Made by a program: the position numbers and the translations under genes
The notes under the pieces: model-generated
Told to the model about the DNA's origin: nothing
Seen by the model: only the letters and a program-made list of their open reading frames with translations
The model's database searches: none
Origin: an uncultured Endomicrobiia bacterium
GTDB lineage: Bacteria > Elusimicrobiota > Endomicrobiia > Endomicrobiales > Endomicrobiaceae
Assembly: GCA_905236115.1 (NCBI GenBank)
Contig: CAJOOL010000167.1
Span: 1 to 7,483, forward strand
Direction of reading: 5' to 3'
DNA length: 7,483 nt
In this document: positions 1 through 6,789 of the stretch, one piece after another
Layout of the letters: each line of letters begins with the position of its first letter
How positions within the stretch are numbered: the stretch's first letter is position 1

Positions 1-2259
1 CGTTATCAGCAGTTTTTTACCATAAAAGACACTCTTAAAAGAATAAAGGTGATAGGCTCCGACAACCGCAGACAGGGCGGTGTTATCTGGCATACGCAGG
101 GCAGCGGAAAAACGCTTACCATGGTTATGCTGGCAAAAGCCATATCAATTGAACAAGATATTACCGACCCGAAAGTAGTAATAGTTACCGACAGAACGGA
201 TCTTGATAAACAGATTTCCGATACTTTTAAATCCTGCGGAAAAGATGTAAAAAAGGCTTCCAGCGGTGAAGATTTGGCGGAATTGATTTCTCAAAATAAA
301 CAGACAATTATTACCACAGTAATAAATAAATTTCAGGCAGCATTGAAAAAGAAAAAAATTATAGATACATCTCAAAATATTTTTGTTTTGGTTGACGAAA
401 GCCACAGAAGCCAATACGGAACAATTAACGCTTTAATGCAGCAGGTTTTTCCCAATGCCTGTTACATAGGTTTTACGGGAACGCCGTTAATGAAGAAAGA
501 AAAAAATACCGCAGCAAAGTTCGGCGGGATAATCGGAGTTCCTTATACCATAAGTCAGGCTGTGGAAGATAAGGCCGTGGTTCCTCTGTATTACGAAAGC
601 AGATTTGTAATGCACAAAGTCAATAAAAAAAACATTGATAAATATTTTGATGTTATATCCGGAAATCTAACCGACAAACAGAAACTTTATCTGAAGAAAA
701 AAATCATTTCCGGAAAAATATTAAATGAAGACGACGAGATAGCAAATATCGCCGTTGACGTATCAAGGCACTATGTGAACAAATATAAAGGAACGGGGTT
801 TAAAGGACAGCTTACCGCACCGGACAAACTTTCCGCACTGAAATATAAAAAATGTTTTGACGAACTGGGAATGGTAACATCGGAAGTTATAATTTCTTCA
901 CCGTGTCTGAAAGAGGGTGAAGATTTTAACGATGTTTACGGAGAAGTTAATGCTTTTTGGAAGCAGATGATGCAGCGGTTTGGAAATGAAACCGAATACA
1001 ATAACCGTATAATCAACAGTTTTAAAACATCGCCCGATCCGGAAATTTTAATCGTTGTTGATAAACTCTTAACCGGGTTTGACGCTCCGAAAAATTCCGT
1101 TCTTTACATAGCAAGTTCGCTTAAAGAACACAGGCTTCTTCAGGCAATAGCCAGAGTAAACAGACTGGAAGAGGGAAAAGACTACGGGGAAATCGTAGAC
1201 TATTACGGACTGTTAAACGAAATAGACGATGCACTTTTAATTTATTCCAATATAGGGGATTTTGATAAAAAAGACGTTAAAGATGTTTTGGTTTCGGCAC
1301 AAAACAAAATAGATTTGCTTCCCAAAACTTATAAACATCTTTGGGAAATGTTTGACGGAATAAAAAAGTATGATACAGAACAATACGAACAGTTTTTAAA
1401 TCTTGAATCCGACAGAACAAGATTTTATAATAACTTAAGAGAATATTCGGGAATTTTCAATTTGGCTTTAAGCAATTATAAATTTTTGGAAACGGTTTCC
1501 CGGGAAGAAATTGACAAGTATAAACAGGATTTAAAATATTTTTTAAAACTGAGAGTTTCTCTAAAAAGCCGTTATGCCGAGCCGGTAGATAAAAAAGAAT
1601 ATGAACCGAAAATAAAAAAACTCATAAACACTTACGTTACATCCGACGAAATCATACAGGTAAACGAACCGATAGATATTTTTGATACGGTAAAATTCAA
1701 ACAGGAAATAGAACAAAAAAACAATGACCGCTGCAAAGCAGATACCATTGCATACAGAATCAAAAGAACAATATCAAAGAAAGCCGAAGACGACCCTGTT
1801 TTTTACAAAAAACTTTCCGACCTTTTAAACGAATCTTTAGAAAAATATTCCGGAAGAATTTTGAACAAAGCCAAAAAATTACAAAACGACGGCGAATATT
1901 TAAATAAAGTTACGCGGATTTTAAATATGGCATTGACAAGGACGGGCGATGATGTTCCTGCCGTTATCACAGGAAACGAGGTGGTAAAGGCTTTCTACGG
2001 GATAGTTTATGAAAAAGTAAAAAATTATAATGTTTCCAAAGATACCGCTGCAGAAATTGCCGGGAAAATAGATAAAATAATTTTAAGCAACAAATATGTT
2101 GACTGGATAAAAAATACGGATTTACAAAACAGAATTATTAATAACATAGAAGATATTCTTTTTGATTTCAAAAATTCCGAAAGAATAGATTTGTCTTACA
2201 ATGATATAGATTTTATTATCAACGAATCCGTCACTGTTGCCAAAAGAAGATACCGCTAA
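1..2259 (+). CDS. hsdR: Type I restriction enzyme R subunit (HsdR), 5' end outside window
   Basis: This is the ATP-driven translocase and C-terminal part of a type I restriction R subunit, which with HsdM and HsdS cuts unmodified DNA far from its recognition site. The frame is open from base 1, reading RYQQFFTIKDTLKRIK before the first possible start, a GTG at 49. That stretch is conserved HsdR sequence, so the GTG is internal and the gene starts off-window. Visible SF2 helicase motifs are Walker A TQGSGKT (94-114), motif Ia VIVTDRTDL, motif II DESH (394-405), motif III FTGTP (472-486), LLTGFDAP (1066-1089) and motif VI QAIARVNR (1141-1164). The last ~250 residues are a charged helical region like the usual HsdR C-terminal domain and end normally. 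About 752 codons are present against roughly 1000 in full HsdR; the missing part should carry the PD-(D/E)XK nuclease. No frameshift is seen, so the visible part appears intact. Confidence 0.95.
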   Translation, partial: RYQQFFTIKDTLKRIKVIGSDNRRQGGVIWHTQGSGKTLTMVMLAKAISIEQDITDPKVVIVTDRTDLDKQISDTFKSCGKDVKKASSGEDLAELISQNKQTIITTVINKFQAALKKKKIIDTSQNIFVLVDESHRSQYGTINALMQQVFPNACYIGFTGTPLMKKEKNTAAKFGGIIGVPYTISQAVEDKAVVPLYYESRFVMHKVNKKNIDKYFDVISGNLTDKQKLYLKKKIISGKILNEDDEIANIAVDVSRHYVNKYKGTGFKGQLTAPDKLSALKYKKCFDELGMVTSEVIISSPCLKEGEDFNDVYGEVNAFWKQMMQRFGNETEYNNRIINSFKTSPDPEILIVVDKLLTGFDAPKNSVLYIASSLKEHRLLQAIARVNRLEEGKDYGEIVDYYGLLNEIDDALLIYSNIGDFDKKDVKDVLVSAQNKIDLLPKTYKHLWEMFDGIKKYDTEQYEQFLNLESDRTRFYNNLREYSGIFNLALSNYKFLETVSREEIDKYKQDLKYFLKLRVSLKSRYAEPVDKKEYEPKIKKLINTYVTSDEIIQVNEPIDIFDTVKFKQEIEQKNNDRCKADTIAYRIKRTISKKAEDDPVFYKKLSDLLNESLEKYSGRILNKAKKLQNDGEYLNKVTRILNMALTRTGDDVPAVITGNEVVKAFYGIVYEKVKNYNVSKDTAAEIAGKIDKIILSNKYVDWIKNTDLQNRIINNIEDILFDFKNSERIDLSYNDIDFIINESVTVAKRRYR

Positions 2260-2271
2260 AAATATGCGGTA
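2251..2271. terminator. Small hairpin at the hsdR stop codon
   Basis: TACCGC (2251-2256) and GCGGTA (2266-2271) form a 6-bp perfect stem around a 9-nt loop that contains the hsdR stop codon. On the plus strand it is followed by AATTTATTTTATT, a broken T-rich tail. It sits in the gap between convergent genes whose stop codons are only 15 nt apart. It may be a weak intrinsic terminator for hsdR; the short stem and interrupted tail keep confidence low. Confidence 0.35.
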
Positions 2272-2274
2272 AAT

Positions 2275-2856
2275 TTATTTTATTAAAATTCCAAACAGGG
2301 CGGAGACGGATTTTCTGGGTAACATTTGAAAAGAAAAATTAAGTTTTATTCCTGTCTTTTCGGCACCGAGCCATTTTAAAAAATCAGTTTGGTTTTTCAG
2401 CCCCCAGTCTCCGTATCCCGGTGAAAATCTAAAAGTTGTATTTCCGTATTTTTCTTTTATATCATTACAAATATTATCCGCCAAAACTTCAACGGCAACG
2501 GAACCGACCGCATCCAAAACCGCACCTTTTACAAGCATTCCGTTTTCCATAAAATAAGATATTTTATCGTCTATCGGCTGTCCTACGGTTGCCGCAAAAG
2601 CACAAACTTTTTGCGAGTTTTCCAAAAGCTTAAAAATATCTTTGCTTGATATAACAAAATCATCAAGATAAATTTTTTCGTCAACAATTTTTTTATCGGC
2701 AAAACAAATGCAGTATTTCGGACGCAAAAGTTTTTTTGCCAAATTTATGACTTCCAAAATTAAACTTTTTGTTTTTTTATCAACTTTGGTTAAATATTTA
2801 TTTGCCCCCAGACGGACAAGCACATCTTCATAATTGATTTTTAAATTTATGTCCAT
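2275..2856 (-). CDS. Stand-alone cobalamin-dependent methionine synthase activation domain
   Basis: This 193-residue protein resembles the C-terminal AdoMet-binding activation domain of MetH, which supports reductive methylation of oxidised cob(II)alamin back to methylcobalamin. No catalytic, folate or B12-binding modules are attached. Recognisable features are AATVG (88-92), DAVGSVAVE (115-123), RFSPGYGDW (143-151), matching the RxxxGY AdoMet-binding motif of MetH, and the MLPRKSVSA stretch (178-186) typical of the stand-alone versions. It is cytoplasmic, with no signal peptide. The ATG at 2854-2856 suits the family's usual N-terminus (INYEDVLVRLG); GAAGGG lies only 4 nt upstream, a short spacing, and both lie in a repeat array. 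It follows the lipoprotein genes on the same strand after 98 nt. It implies a MetH lacking its own activation domain elsewhere in the genome. A role with another corrinoid protein is possible. Confidence 0.85.
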   Translation of the reverse strand: MDINLKINYEDVLVRLGANKYLTKVDKKTKSLILEVINLAKKLLRPKYCICFADKKIVDEKIYLDDFVISSKDIFKLLENSQKVCAFAATVGQPIDDKISYFMENGMLVKGAVLDAVGSVAVEVLADNICNDIKEKYGNTTFRFSPGYGDWGLKNQTDFLKWLGAEKTGIKLNFSFQMLPRKSVSALFGILIK

Positions 2857-2946
2857 TCAACCCTTCAACTCTTAAACCGTCTTTTCCATTTCTCTATCCA
2901 TCGCCGTTTTCAGCCCTTAAACCCTTCAACTGTTCAACTATTCAAC
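2856..2946 (-). repeat. 8-bp-period GTTGAANN array upstream of the activation-domain gene
   Basis: Read on the minus strand, this gap contains five units at 8-bp spacing (2909-2946: GTTGAA, GTTGAA, GTTGAA, GTTTAA, GCTGAA, each followed by two variable bases). A 31-nt interruption containing ACGGC follows, then three more units (2856-2877: GTTTAA, GTTGAA, GTTGAA). The last unit runs into the ATG of the downstream gene. No hairpin with a U-tract and no convincing promoter is visible here. Related units occur at 6677-6732. Confidence 0.85.
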
Positions 2947-2954
2947 TGTTGTTC

Positions 2955-4421
2955 TCAGCTTCTTGTCACAACAAAAGTTTTTTTATTGCTTTTTATCTCA
3001 ACTGAAATTTTTTCAACCGAAATTACCGATTTATCATAACCAAGATATTTTATGTTCACCGTATGCATTCCGGCAGGCAGAGAAAGCCTTGCCATATTTA
3101 TTGTATCGGGCAGGCTCCGCCATGAACGTTTATCGGATTTTTCCAATAAGGAATTTGCAACGTTTAATGCAGCCTGCGTTAACACGCCCAGCCATCCGCC
3201 TGTCTTTTCGTTCTCATGCTGACGGACTTGGTCTGCGACAACTTTTGCAAGAACATATCTTCCCACAGCCCTTGCTATCGTTTTGGAATATATTGCAAGA
3301 TTTTCTTTCTGCAAAGAATTTATCATTAACGTTCCGATGTCGGCAACAGCAGCACTTTCATAAAGACTGCCGTAAGAGTTTTTTATCGTTTCGTTAATAT
3401 CTTCAACAACAAAAGAATCCACTTTGTTGGTATATCTTTTATATTCAGGAAAAGCTATTTTGATATAATCGTTTGAAAAGCCCGCACGAATTGCCGAGTT
3501 GACTTTTTCAACCTGTTCTTTTTCCGGGGAGTCAACTGTTTCCGCATTAAAATAAGGCAGTGCTTTATAAAAGGAAAGTTCTATTATGTTGTCAATTTTT
3601 TTCGGCGACAAACCGTTATAATTAATGATTATAAGCTCGCCGTAATTTTTACCGGGAACTATTCTGTTTGAAAACAACGAGGGAAATTTATTTTTCAAGG
3701 CTTCTGCTTCCGAAGAAAATCCCGTCAAAACATATACGTCATACAAACCGAAAATCAAATCTTTCGGAACGGTAAGATTATAACCGATATTTTTATTATA
3801 CTTATAATCCGCACTTTGCGAATATGAATTTGTGTTGTAATTTTTTAAAGCGGCTTTGTATGATATGACTGCATCATTGTAGTAACCTGCATTTTCATAA
3901 ACAAGCCCCATAAAATATCTTATAAAAGGATCATCATTATAAAATGCTTTTGCGTAACTGTCGGCATTTATTTTTTTAAACAGATTATCAATTTGGCGTG
4001 CTTCAACAACAGCTTCATTATCAAGCCCCTGAAGAATATAATTTAATGCACAAAAAACATTAACGTAAGCTGCTTCATAAGGATGACCGTAATAAGGAAT
4101 AATGTTATCGTTTGCAAACAGAGAAAATGCCCCTGCCGAAATGCTTTTTGTATAGTTGCTGTCGTATATTTTTTTTGCCTGTTCAAAAGTTTCATTGCTT
4201 TGTGCATAATTTTTGGCCAAATGCTGCGTTAATCCCAAATCAAGATAATACAGGAATTCGCTTTTGTTTCCGTAGCTGTTTTTGGAAGATTTTATAAGCT
4301 CGCTTGCTTCATTATAATTTTTAACGGTTATAAATTTCTCAAGTTTGCCGTAATAACTCTGTATCCCCGCACAGGAAACAAAAAGGGAAATTATTGAAAT
4401 CAGCGTAAAAAATTTTTTCAT
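2955..4421 (-). CDS. COG3014-type lipoprotein with helical repeats, first paralog
   Basis: This 488-residue lipoprotein is of unknown biochemical function. The signal peptide ends at lipobox FVSC with Cys17; Ala follows, so an outer-membrane fate is expected by the proteobacterial sorting rule. Residues ~28-90 and ~165-195 look like TPR-type helical hairpins (AFYNDDPFIRYFMG, YENAGYYNDAVISYKAAL). Other conserved blocks are NVFCALNYI (121-129), EAVVEARQ (136-143), ELIIINYNGLSPK (262-274), SFVVED (336-341) and KRSWRSLP (431-438). The C-terminal ~50 residues look like a small beta domain ending in VVTRS. It begins 14 nt after the preceding gene with only a poor Shine-Dalgarno (TGGTAAT), suggesting coupled translation. 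Sequence and context match COG3014 proteins, found next to LpoB-like genes. A glycine-bearing, less charged segment (405-427) precedes SWRSLP, unlike the second paralog. Confidence 0.8.
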   Translation of the reverse strand: MKKFFTLISIISLFVSCAGIQSYYGKLEKFITVKNYNEASELIKSSKNSYGNKSEFLYYLDLGLTQHLAKNYAQSNETFEQAKKIYDSNYTKSISAGAFSLFANDNIIPYYGHPYEAAYVNVFCALNYILQGLDNEAVVEARQIDNLFKKINADSYAKAFYNDDPFIRYFMGLVYENAGYYNDAVISYKAALKNYNTNSYSQSADYKYNKNIGYNLTVPKDLIFGLYDVYVLTGFSSEAEALKNKFPSLFSNRIVPGKNYGELIIINYNGLSPKKIDNIIELSFYKALPYFNAETVDSPEKEQVEKVNSAIRAGFSNDYIKIAFPEYKRYTNKVDSFVVEDINETIKNSYGSLYESAAVADIGTLMINSLQKENLAIYSKTIARAVGRYVLAKVVADQVRQHENEKTGGWLGVLTQAALNVANSLLEKSDKRSWRSLPDTINMARLSLPAGMHTVNIKYLGYDKSVISVEKISVEIKSNKKTFVVTRS

Positions 4422-4435
4422 TTTATTACCATTAA

Positions 4436-5863
4436 TTATAAATTATAAAATCTGAATCTCTGTTTTTTAATTTTCACTTTAAATTTTTTTGTTTCAACAA
4501 TTCGTCCATGACCGTCAATAAATTTTATCACTCCGTTATAGCGGGCAGGTTTTAAATTTATTGCCGACATTAATATTTTTTCCGGCAGGCTCCGCCACGA
4601 TTTCGTATCAACGGAATTAAGATTTTGCAGACTTGCTTTTATATCGGAAATTTTTGCCACAGTTTCATTATACAAATTTTCCAAAAGTTTTGCTTTGGTT
4701 TCTTTCAGCATATCCTGCTTTATAATATCGCCTCTTTTCTGCTCATACAATTTTCTTATTTCTTCAATCTCTTTCACAGCCAAAACATATCTGTTTATTC
4801 TGGAATGAAAAACGCTTCTGTAATTTAGTTCCAGTGTCTTTTCCATTATTGCGGCAATATCCGCCGCAACAAAACTTTCCGTTTTATAAAATTTTTTCGG
4901 TTCGTTTTCCGAAGACAATTCAACGACAAAAGATTTTATTTTATTTTCGTATCTTTCATATTTTGCAAATGCCGCCGAAATGTAACTTAAACCGAATTCG
5001 TTTACGACTTTATGTCTGTAATCGTTGTTTATATTATAATATTTTTTCCAAGCAGTATCAAACGGTATTTTTATTATCTGCTTAATTATTTTCGGAGCAA
5101 TTCCGTTGTAGTTAATTACTATGAAATTTCCGTTATCAAAAAAATTTATTTCTTTGGTTTTGGGATATTTGTTTTTCAGTTCTTCGGCTTCTTCATTTAA
5201 AGAATAATATTTGTAAAGCGTATATAAATTATCGGGCAGATTCTGCGGAACTTTTAAGCCTGCAATATTATAATCCGAATATGCTCTGAGTGCTATTTTA
5301 TAAGATACCATTGCATCGTTTAAACTGCCGGCGTTTTCATAAATCATTCCCATAAAATATCTTATAAAAGGATCGTCGCTGTAGACGGCGTTTTTCTGCG
5401 ATATTTTTATTTTGTTAAAAAGATTGTTAGTCTGTCTTGCTTCAACAACAGCTTCGTTTTTCTTTCTTAATTTTATGTAATTCAATGCACAGAAAACATT
5501 TATGTATGCCTGTTCAAAATCACTGCCGAAATAATATTTGGGAAGAAGAGAATCGTTATTGAAGATTGTGGATGTATAATCTTTTAAAGCATACAGGGAT
5601 TTTGCTTTTTCAAAAATATCATTACTGTCTTTGTAATTTTTATTTAAATGATACAGATACCCGAGTTCCAGAGAATACAAAAGTTTATTGTATTTGTCGC
5701 CTTTATCATAAAAACCGCTTGCAAAATCAACGGCACCGCTTATATTTCTTTCTTCTATAAGCGGTGCCAGACTATCATAAAATTCTTCTACTTTAGCAGT
5801 TGCACAGGAAACCGAATTTATTAAAAATAAAAATAATAAAAGATATTTAAAATTTTTTAACAC
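4436..5863 (-). CDS. COG3014-type lipoprotein with helical repeats, second paralog
   Basis: This 475-residue lipoprotein is a clear tandem paralog of the gene downstream. Shared blocks are INVFCALNYI (121-130), NEAVVEARQ (136-144), SDDPFIRYFMG (162-172), YENAGSLNDAMVSYKIAL (175-192), FIVINYNGIAPK (247-258), KSFVVEL (310-316) and TKSWRSLP (420-427). The signal peptide ends at SVSC with Cys20 followed by Ala; Ser at -3 is a less usual lipobox residue. Between ~363 and 416 it has a highly charged, probably coiled-coil stretch where the paralog has a glycine-containing segment, so the two have diverged in that part. The start is GTG (5861-5863), 8 nt after the LpoB-like stop codon and without a recognisable Shine-Dalgarno. 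Translation is probably coupled to the upstream gene. Function is unknown; a structural or assembly role with the LpoB-like protein is inferred from gene order. Confidence 0.8.
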   Translation of the reverse strand: MLKNFKYLLLFLFLINSVSCATAKVEEFYDSLAPLIEERNISGAVDFASGFYDKGDKYNKLLYSLELGYLYHLNKNYKDSNDIFEKAKSLYALKDYTSTIFNNDSLLPKYYFGSDFEQAYINVFCALNYIKLRKKNEAVVEARQTNNLFNKIKISQKNAVYSDDPFIRYFMGMIYENAGSLNDAMVSYKIALRAYSDYNIAGLKVPQNLPDNLYTLYKYYSLNEEAEELKNKYPKTKEINFFDNGNFIVINYNGIAPKIIKQIIKIPFDTAWKKYYNINNDYRHKVVNEFGLSYISAAFAKYERYENKIKSFVVELSSENEPKKFYKTESFVAADIAAIMEKTLELNYRSVFHSRINRYVLAVKEIEEIRKLYEQKRGDIIKQDMLKETKAKLLENLYNETVAKISDIKASLQNLNSVDTKSWRSLPEKILMSAINLKPARYNGVIKFIDGHGRIVETKKFKVKIKKQRFRFYNL

Positions 5864-5871
5864 AATACAGT

Positions 5872-6477
5872 TTAAGCTTTATATTTGCTTTTCCCGACAA
5901 CTTTTTTTATTTTTTTCTGTCCTATCCATACTTTTTCATTTGTTTCAATATCTATCAGTTCCAGCTCTATCTGATAATATTTTAATGTGGTATTTTTTAC
6001 TGCATCCGTTATGGTGTTAATCTGTCCTTTCAGCATAAAGTCCGCACCGATTTCTTTACCGAATTTCTTTACCGTTGCCGGGTCGGAAAAATCAGCCTGA
6101 TCCATTCTTTCGCTTCTTACTTCGTCTCTCTGATTTTTATCTGCAACAAAAGTTGCTTTTCCCGTATTCAATAATGCAATCTCCAAATCTTTTGTAAAAG
6201 TTTCGGTATTTATATGTTCGTCGCTTTTGTTCAAAACCGTTCCGACAATAATTCTCGGTTTATTCTGTTTTGATTTTATAAAGTTTTCCAGCCACGGTCT
6301 TGAAACGGAATCTTTTACCATTTCATCGGCAACAAGTTTGGAATCAGTATCATTCCAGTTGCCGCTTAAGTCTATTGCTTCATCCGCCGATACTCTTGTA
6401 ATTTTCGGCGTTGAAGAACACGAAAATAACGTCAATGACAGACAGCAAAAACAAAACATAAGAAAATATTTTTTCAT
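5872..6477 (-). CDS. LpoB-like lipoprotein (penicillin-binding protein activator family)
   Basis: This 201-residue lipoprotein is related to E. coli LpoB, which reaches through the periplasm from the outer membrane to stimulate a class A penicillin-binding protein. The signal peptide has three Cys (9, 11, 12) besides the lipobox LFSC, whose Cys20 is the predicted lipidation site; Ser follows. A short linker leads to the family-typical LSGNWNDTDSKLVADEM (37-53) and SRPWLENF (59-66). The alpha/beta domain follows: RIIVGTVLNKSDEHINTETF (75-94), FVADKNQRDEVRSERMDQ (110-127), GADFMLKGQI (144-153), YYQIELELIDIETNEKVWIG (167-186). It is the first gene of the operon, with its own promoter and a strong Shine-Dalgarno. 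The symbol is left blank because COG3417-type relatives beside COG3014 genes are not proven functional LpoB, and the target enzyme is not in the window. Confidence 0.85.
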   Translation of the reverse strand: MKKYFLMFCFCCLSLTLFSCSSTPKITRVSADEAIDLSGNWNDTDSKLVADEMVKDSVSRPWLENFIKSKQNKPRIIVGTVLNKSDEHINTETFTKDLEIALLNTGKATFVADKNQRDEVRSERMDQADFSDPATVKKFGKEIGADFMLKGQINTITDAVKNTTLKYYQIELELIDIETNEKVWIGQKKIKKVVGKSKYKA

Positions 6478-6482
6478 AAAAA

Positions 6483-6489
6483 CTCCTTT
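6483..6489 (-). promoter_or_regulatory. Shine-Dalgarno of the LpoB-like gene
   Basis: AAAGGAG on the minus strand lies 5 nt before the ATG at 6475-6477. It is the only strong ribosome site in the operon and fixes this start. Confidence 0.85.
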
Positions 6490-6508
6490 AGGATAATTTG
6501 CAACGACT

Positions 6509-6537
6509 ATTTTACATTATTAATAAAAGCTTAGCAA
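6509..6537 (-). promoter_or_regulatory. Sigma70-type promoter of the lipoprotein operon
   Basis: On the minus strand TTGCTA (6532-6537) and TAAAAT (6509-6514) are separated by exactly 17 nt (6515-6531). They lie about 32 nt upstream of the LpoB-like start codon, leaving a short 5' leader carrying AAAGGAG. No operator-like inverted repeat is seen around it. It is the best promoter match found in the window. Confidence 0.65.
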
Positions 6538-6544
6538 GAAAAAA

Positions 6545-6675
6545 ACGGCAGGAACGGCAATGTATAATGTATAATTAACGACAATTAACAACAACGGCGG
6601 GATCCCCGACAACGACATTCGGGGATGACAGACTGTACGGCAATTTAGAATTTACAATTGAACGGCAAGGACGGC
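6545..6675 (+). repeat. Mosaic of short repeat words punctuated by ACGGC
   Basis: This gene-free stretch is assembled from short words. ACGGC occurs six times on the plus strand (6545, 6554, 6594, 6637, 6662 and 6671) in otherwise AT-rich DNA. Between the copies lie a tandem ATGTATA/ATGTATA word (from 6560), an AATTAAC-type word, a palindromic element (6590-6633) and an AATTTAGAATTTACAATTG word. Stop codons and word structure argue against coding. Confidence 0.6.
6590..6633 (-). repeat. Palindromic dispersed repeat, copy A (intergenic)
   Basis: On the minus strand ATCCCCGA and TCGGGGAT form a perfect 8-bp inverted repeat around a 9-nt loop. The core (6598-6633) matches 33 of 36 positions of the inverted copy at 7362-7397. 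Homology continues through AACAACGG with a 3-nt (CGG) length difference. This copy is in the spacer between the pilin and the lipoprotein operon. Confidence 0.85.
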
Positions 6676-6676
6676 G

Positions 6677-6732
6677 GCTGAGAAGCTGAGAGAAGTTAAA
6701 GAGTTGGACAGTTGAAAGGTTGAATGGTTGAA
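6677..6732 (+). repeat. Second 8-bp-period GTTGAANN array
   Basis: On the plus strand units GCTGAG, GCTGAG, GTTAAA, GTTGGA, GTTGAA, GTTGAA and GTTGAA follow one another at 8-nt spacing, with a single 10-nt step between the second and third. It is the same word family as at 2856-2946 but on the opposite strand. Since 8 is not a multiple of 3 and the array carries no gene, it is a DNA-level repeat. Confidence 0.85.
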
Positions 6733-6740
6733 ACAGGAAA

Positions 6741-6786
6741 CGAACAGAAGAAAATTTTTTAGAAAAATTCCTCTGCTCGTTTTTTT
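6741..6786 (+). terminator. Long imperfect hairpin with T7 tail
   Basis: The arms 6741-6752 (CGAACAGAAGAA) and 6768-6779 pair at 10 of 12 positions on the plus strand, with extra T/A pairing inside. Seven T (6780-6786) follow directly, as in an intrinsic terminator. Pairing can extend outward to about 6733/6790 with G-U pairs and a bulge. On the minus strand the two mismatches become G-U pairs, giving a continuous 12-bp helix but no U-tract. No plus-strand gene is visible upstream. Confidence 0.45.
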
Positions 6787-6789
6787 GTT

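Noticed and set aside
49..2259. GTG at 49 as the real start of the restriction subunit
   Set aside because: The frame is open to base 1 and the residues before it (RYQQFFTIKDTLKRIK) are conserved HsdR sequence, so the gene is cut by the window edge.
2856..2946. CRISPR array or cobalamin riboswitch upstream of the activation-domain gene
   Set aside because: Units are 8 bp with 2 variable bases, not repeat-spacer, and no B12-box or riboswitch-like fold is recognisable in these 98 nt.
2963..3397. 144-residue plus-strand open frame inside the first COG3014 gene
   Set aside because: It is antisense to a gene with a signal peptide, conserved paralog and operon context, and has no family features of its own.
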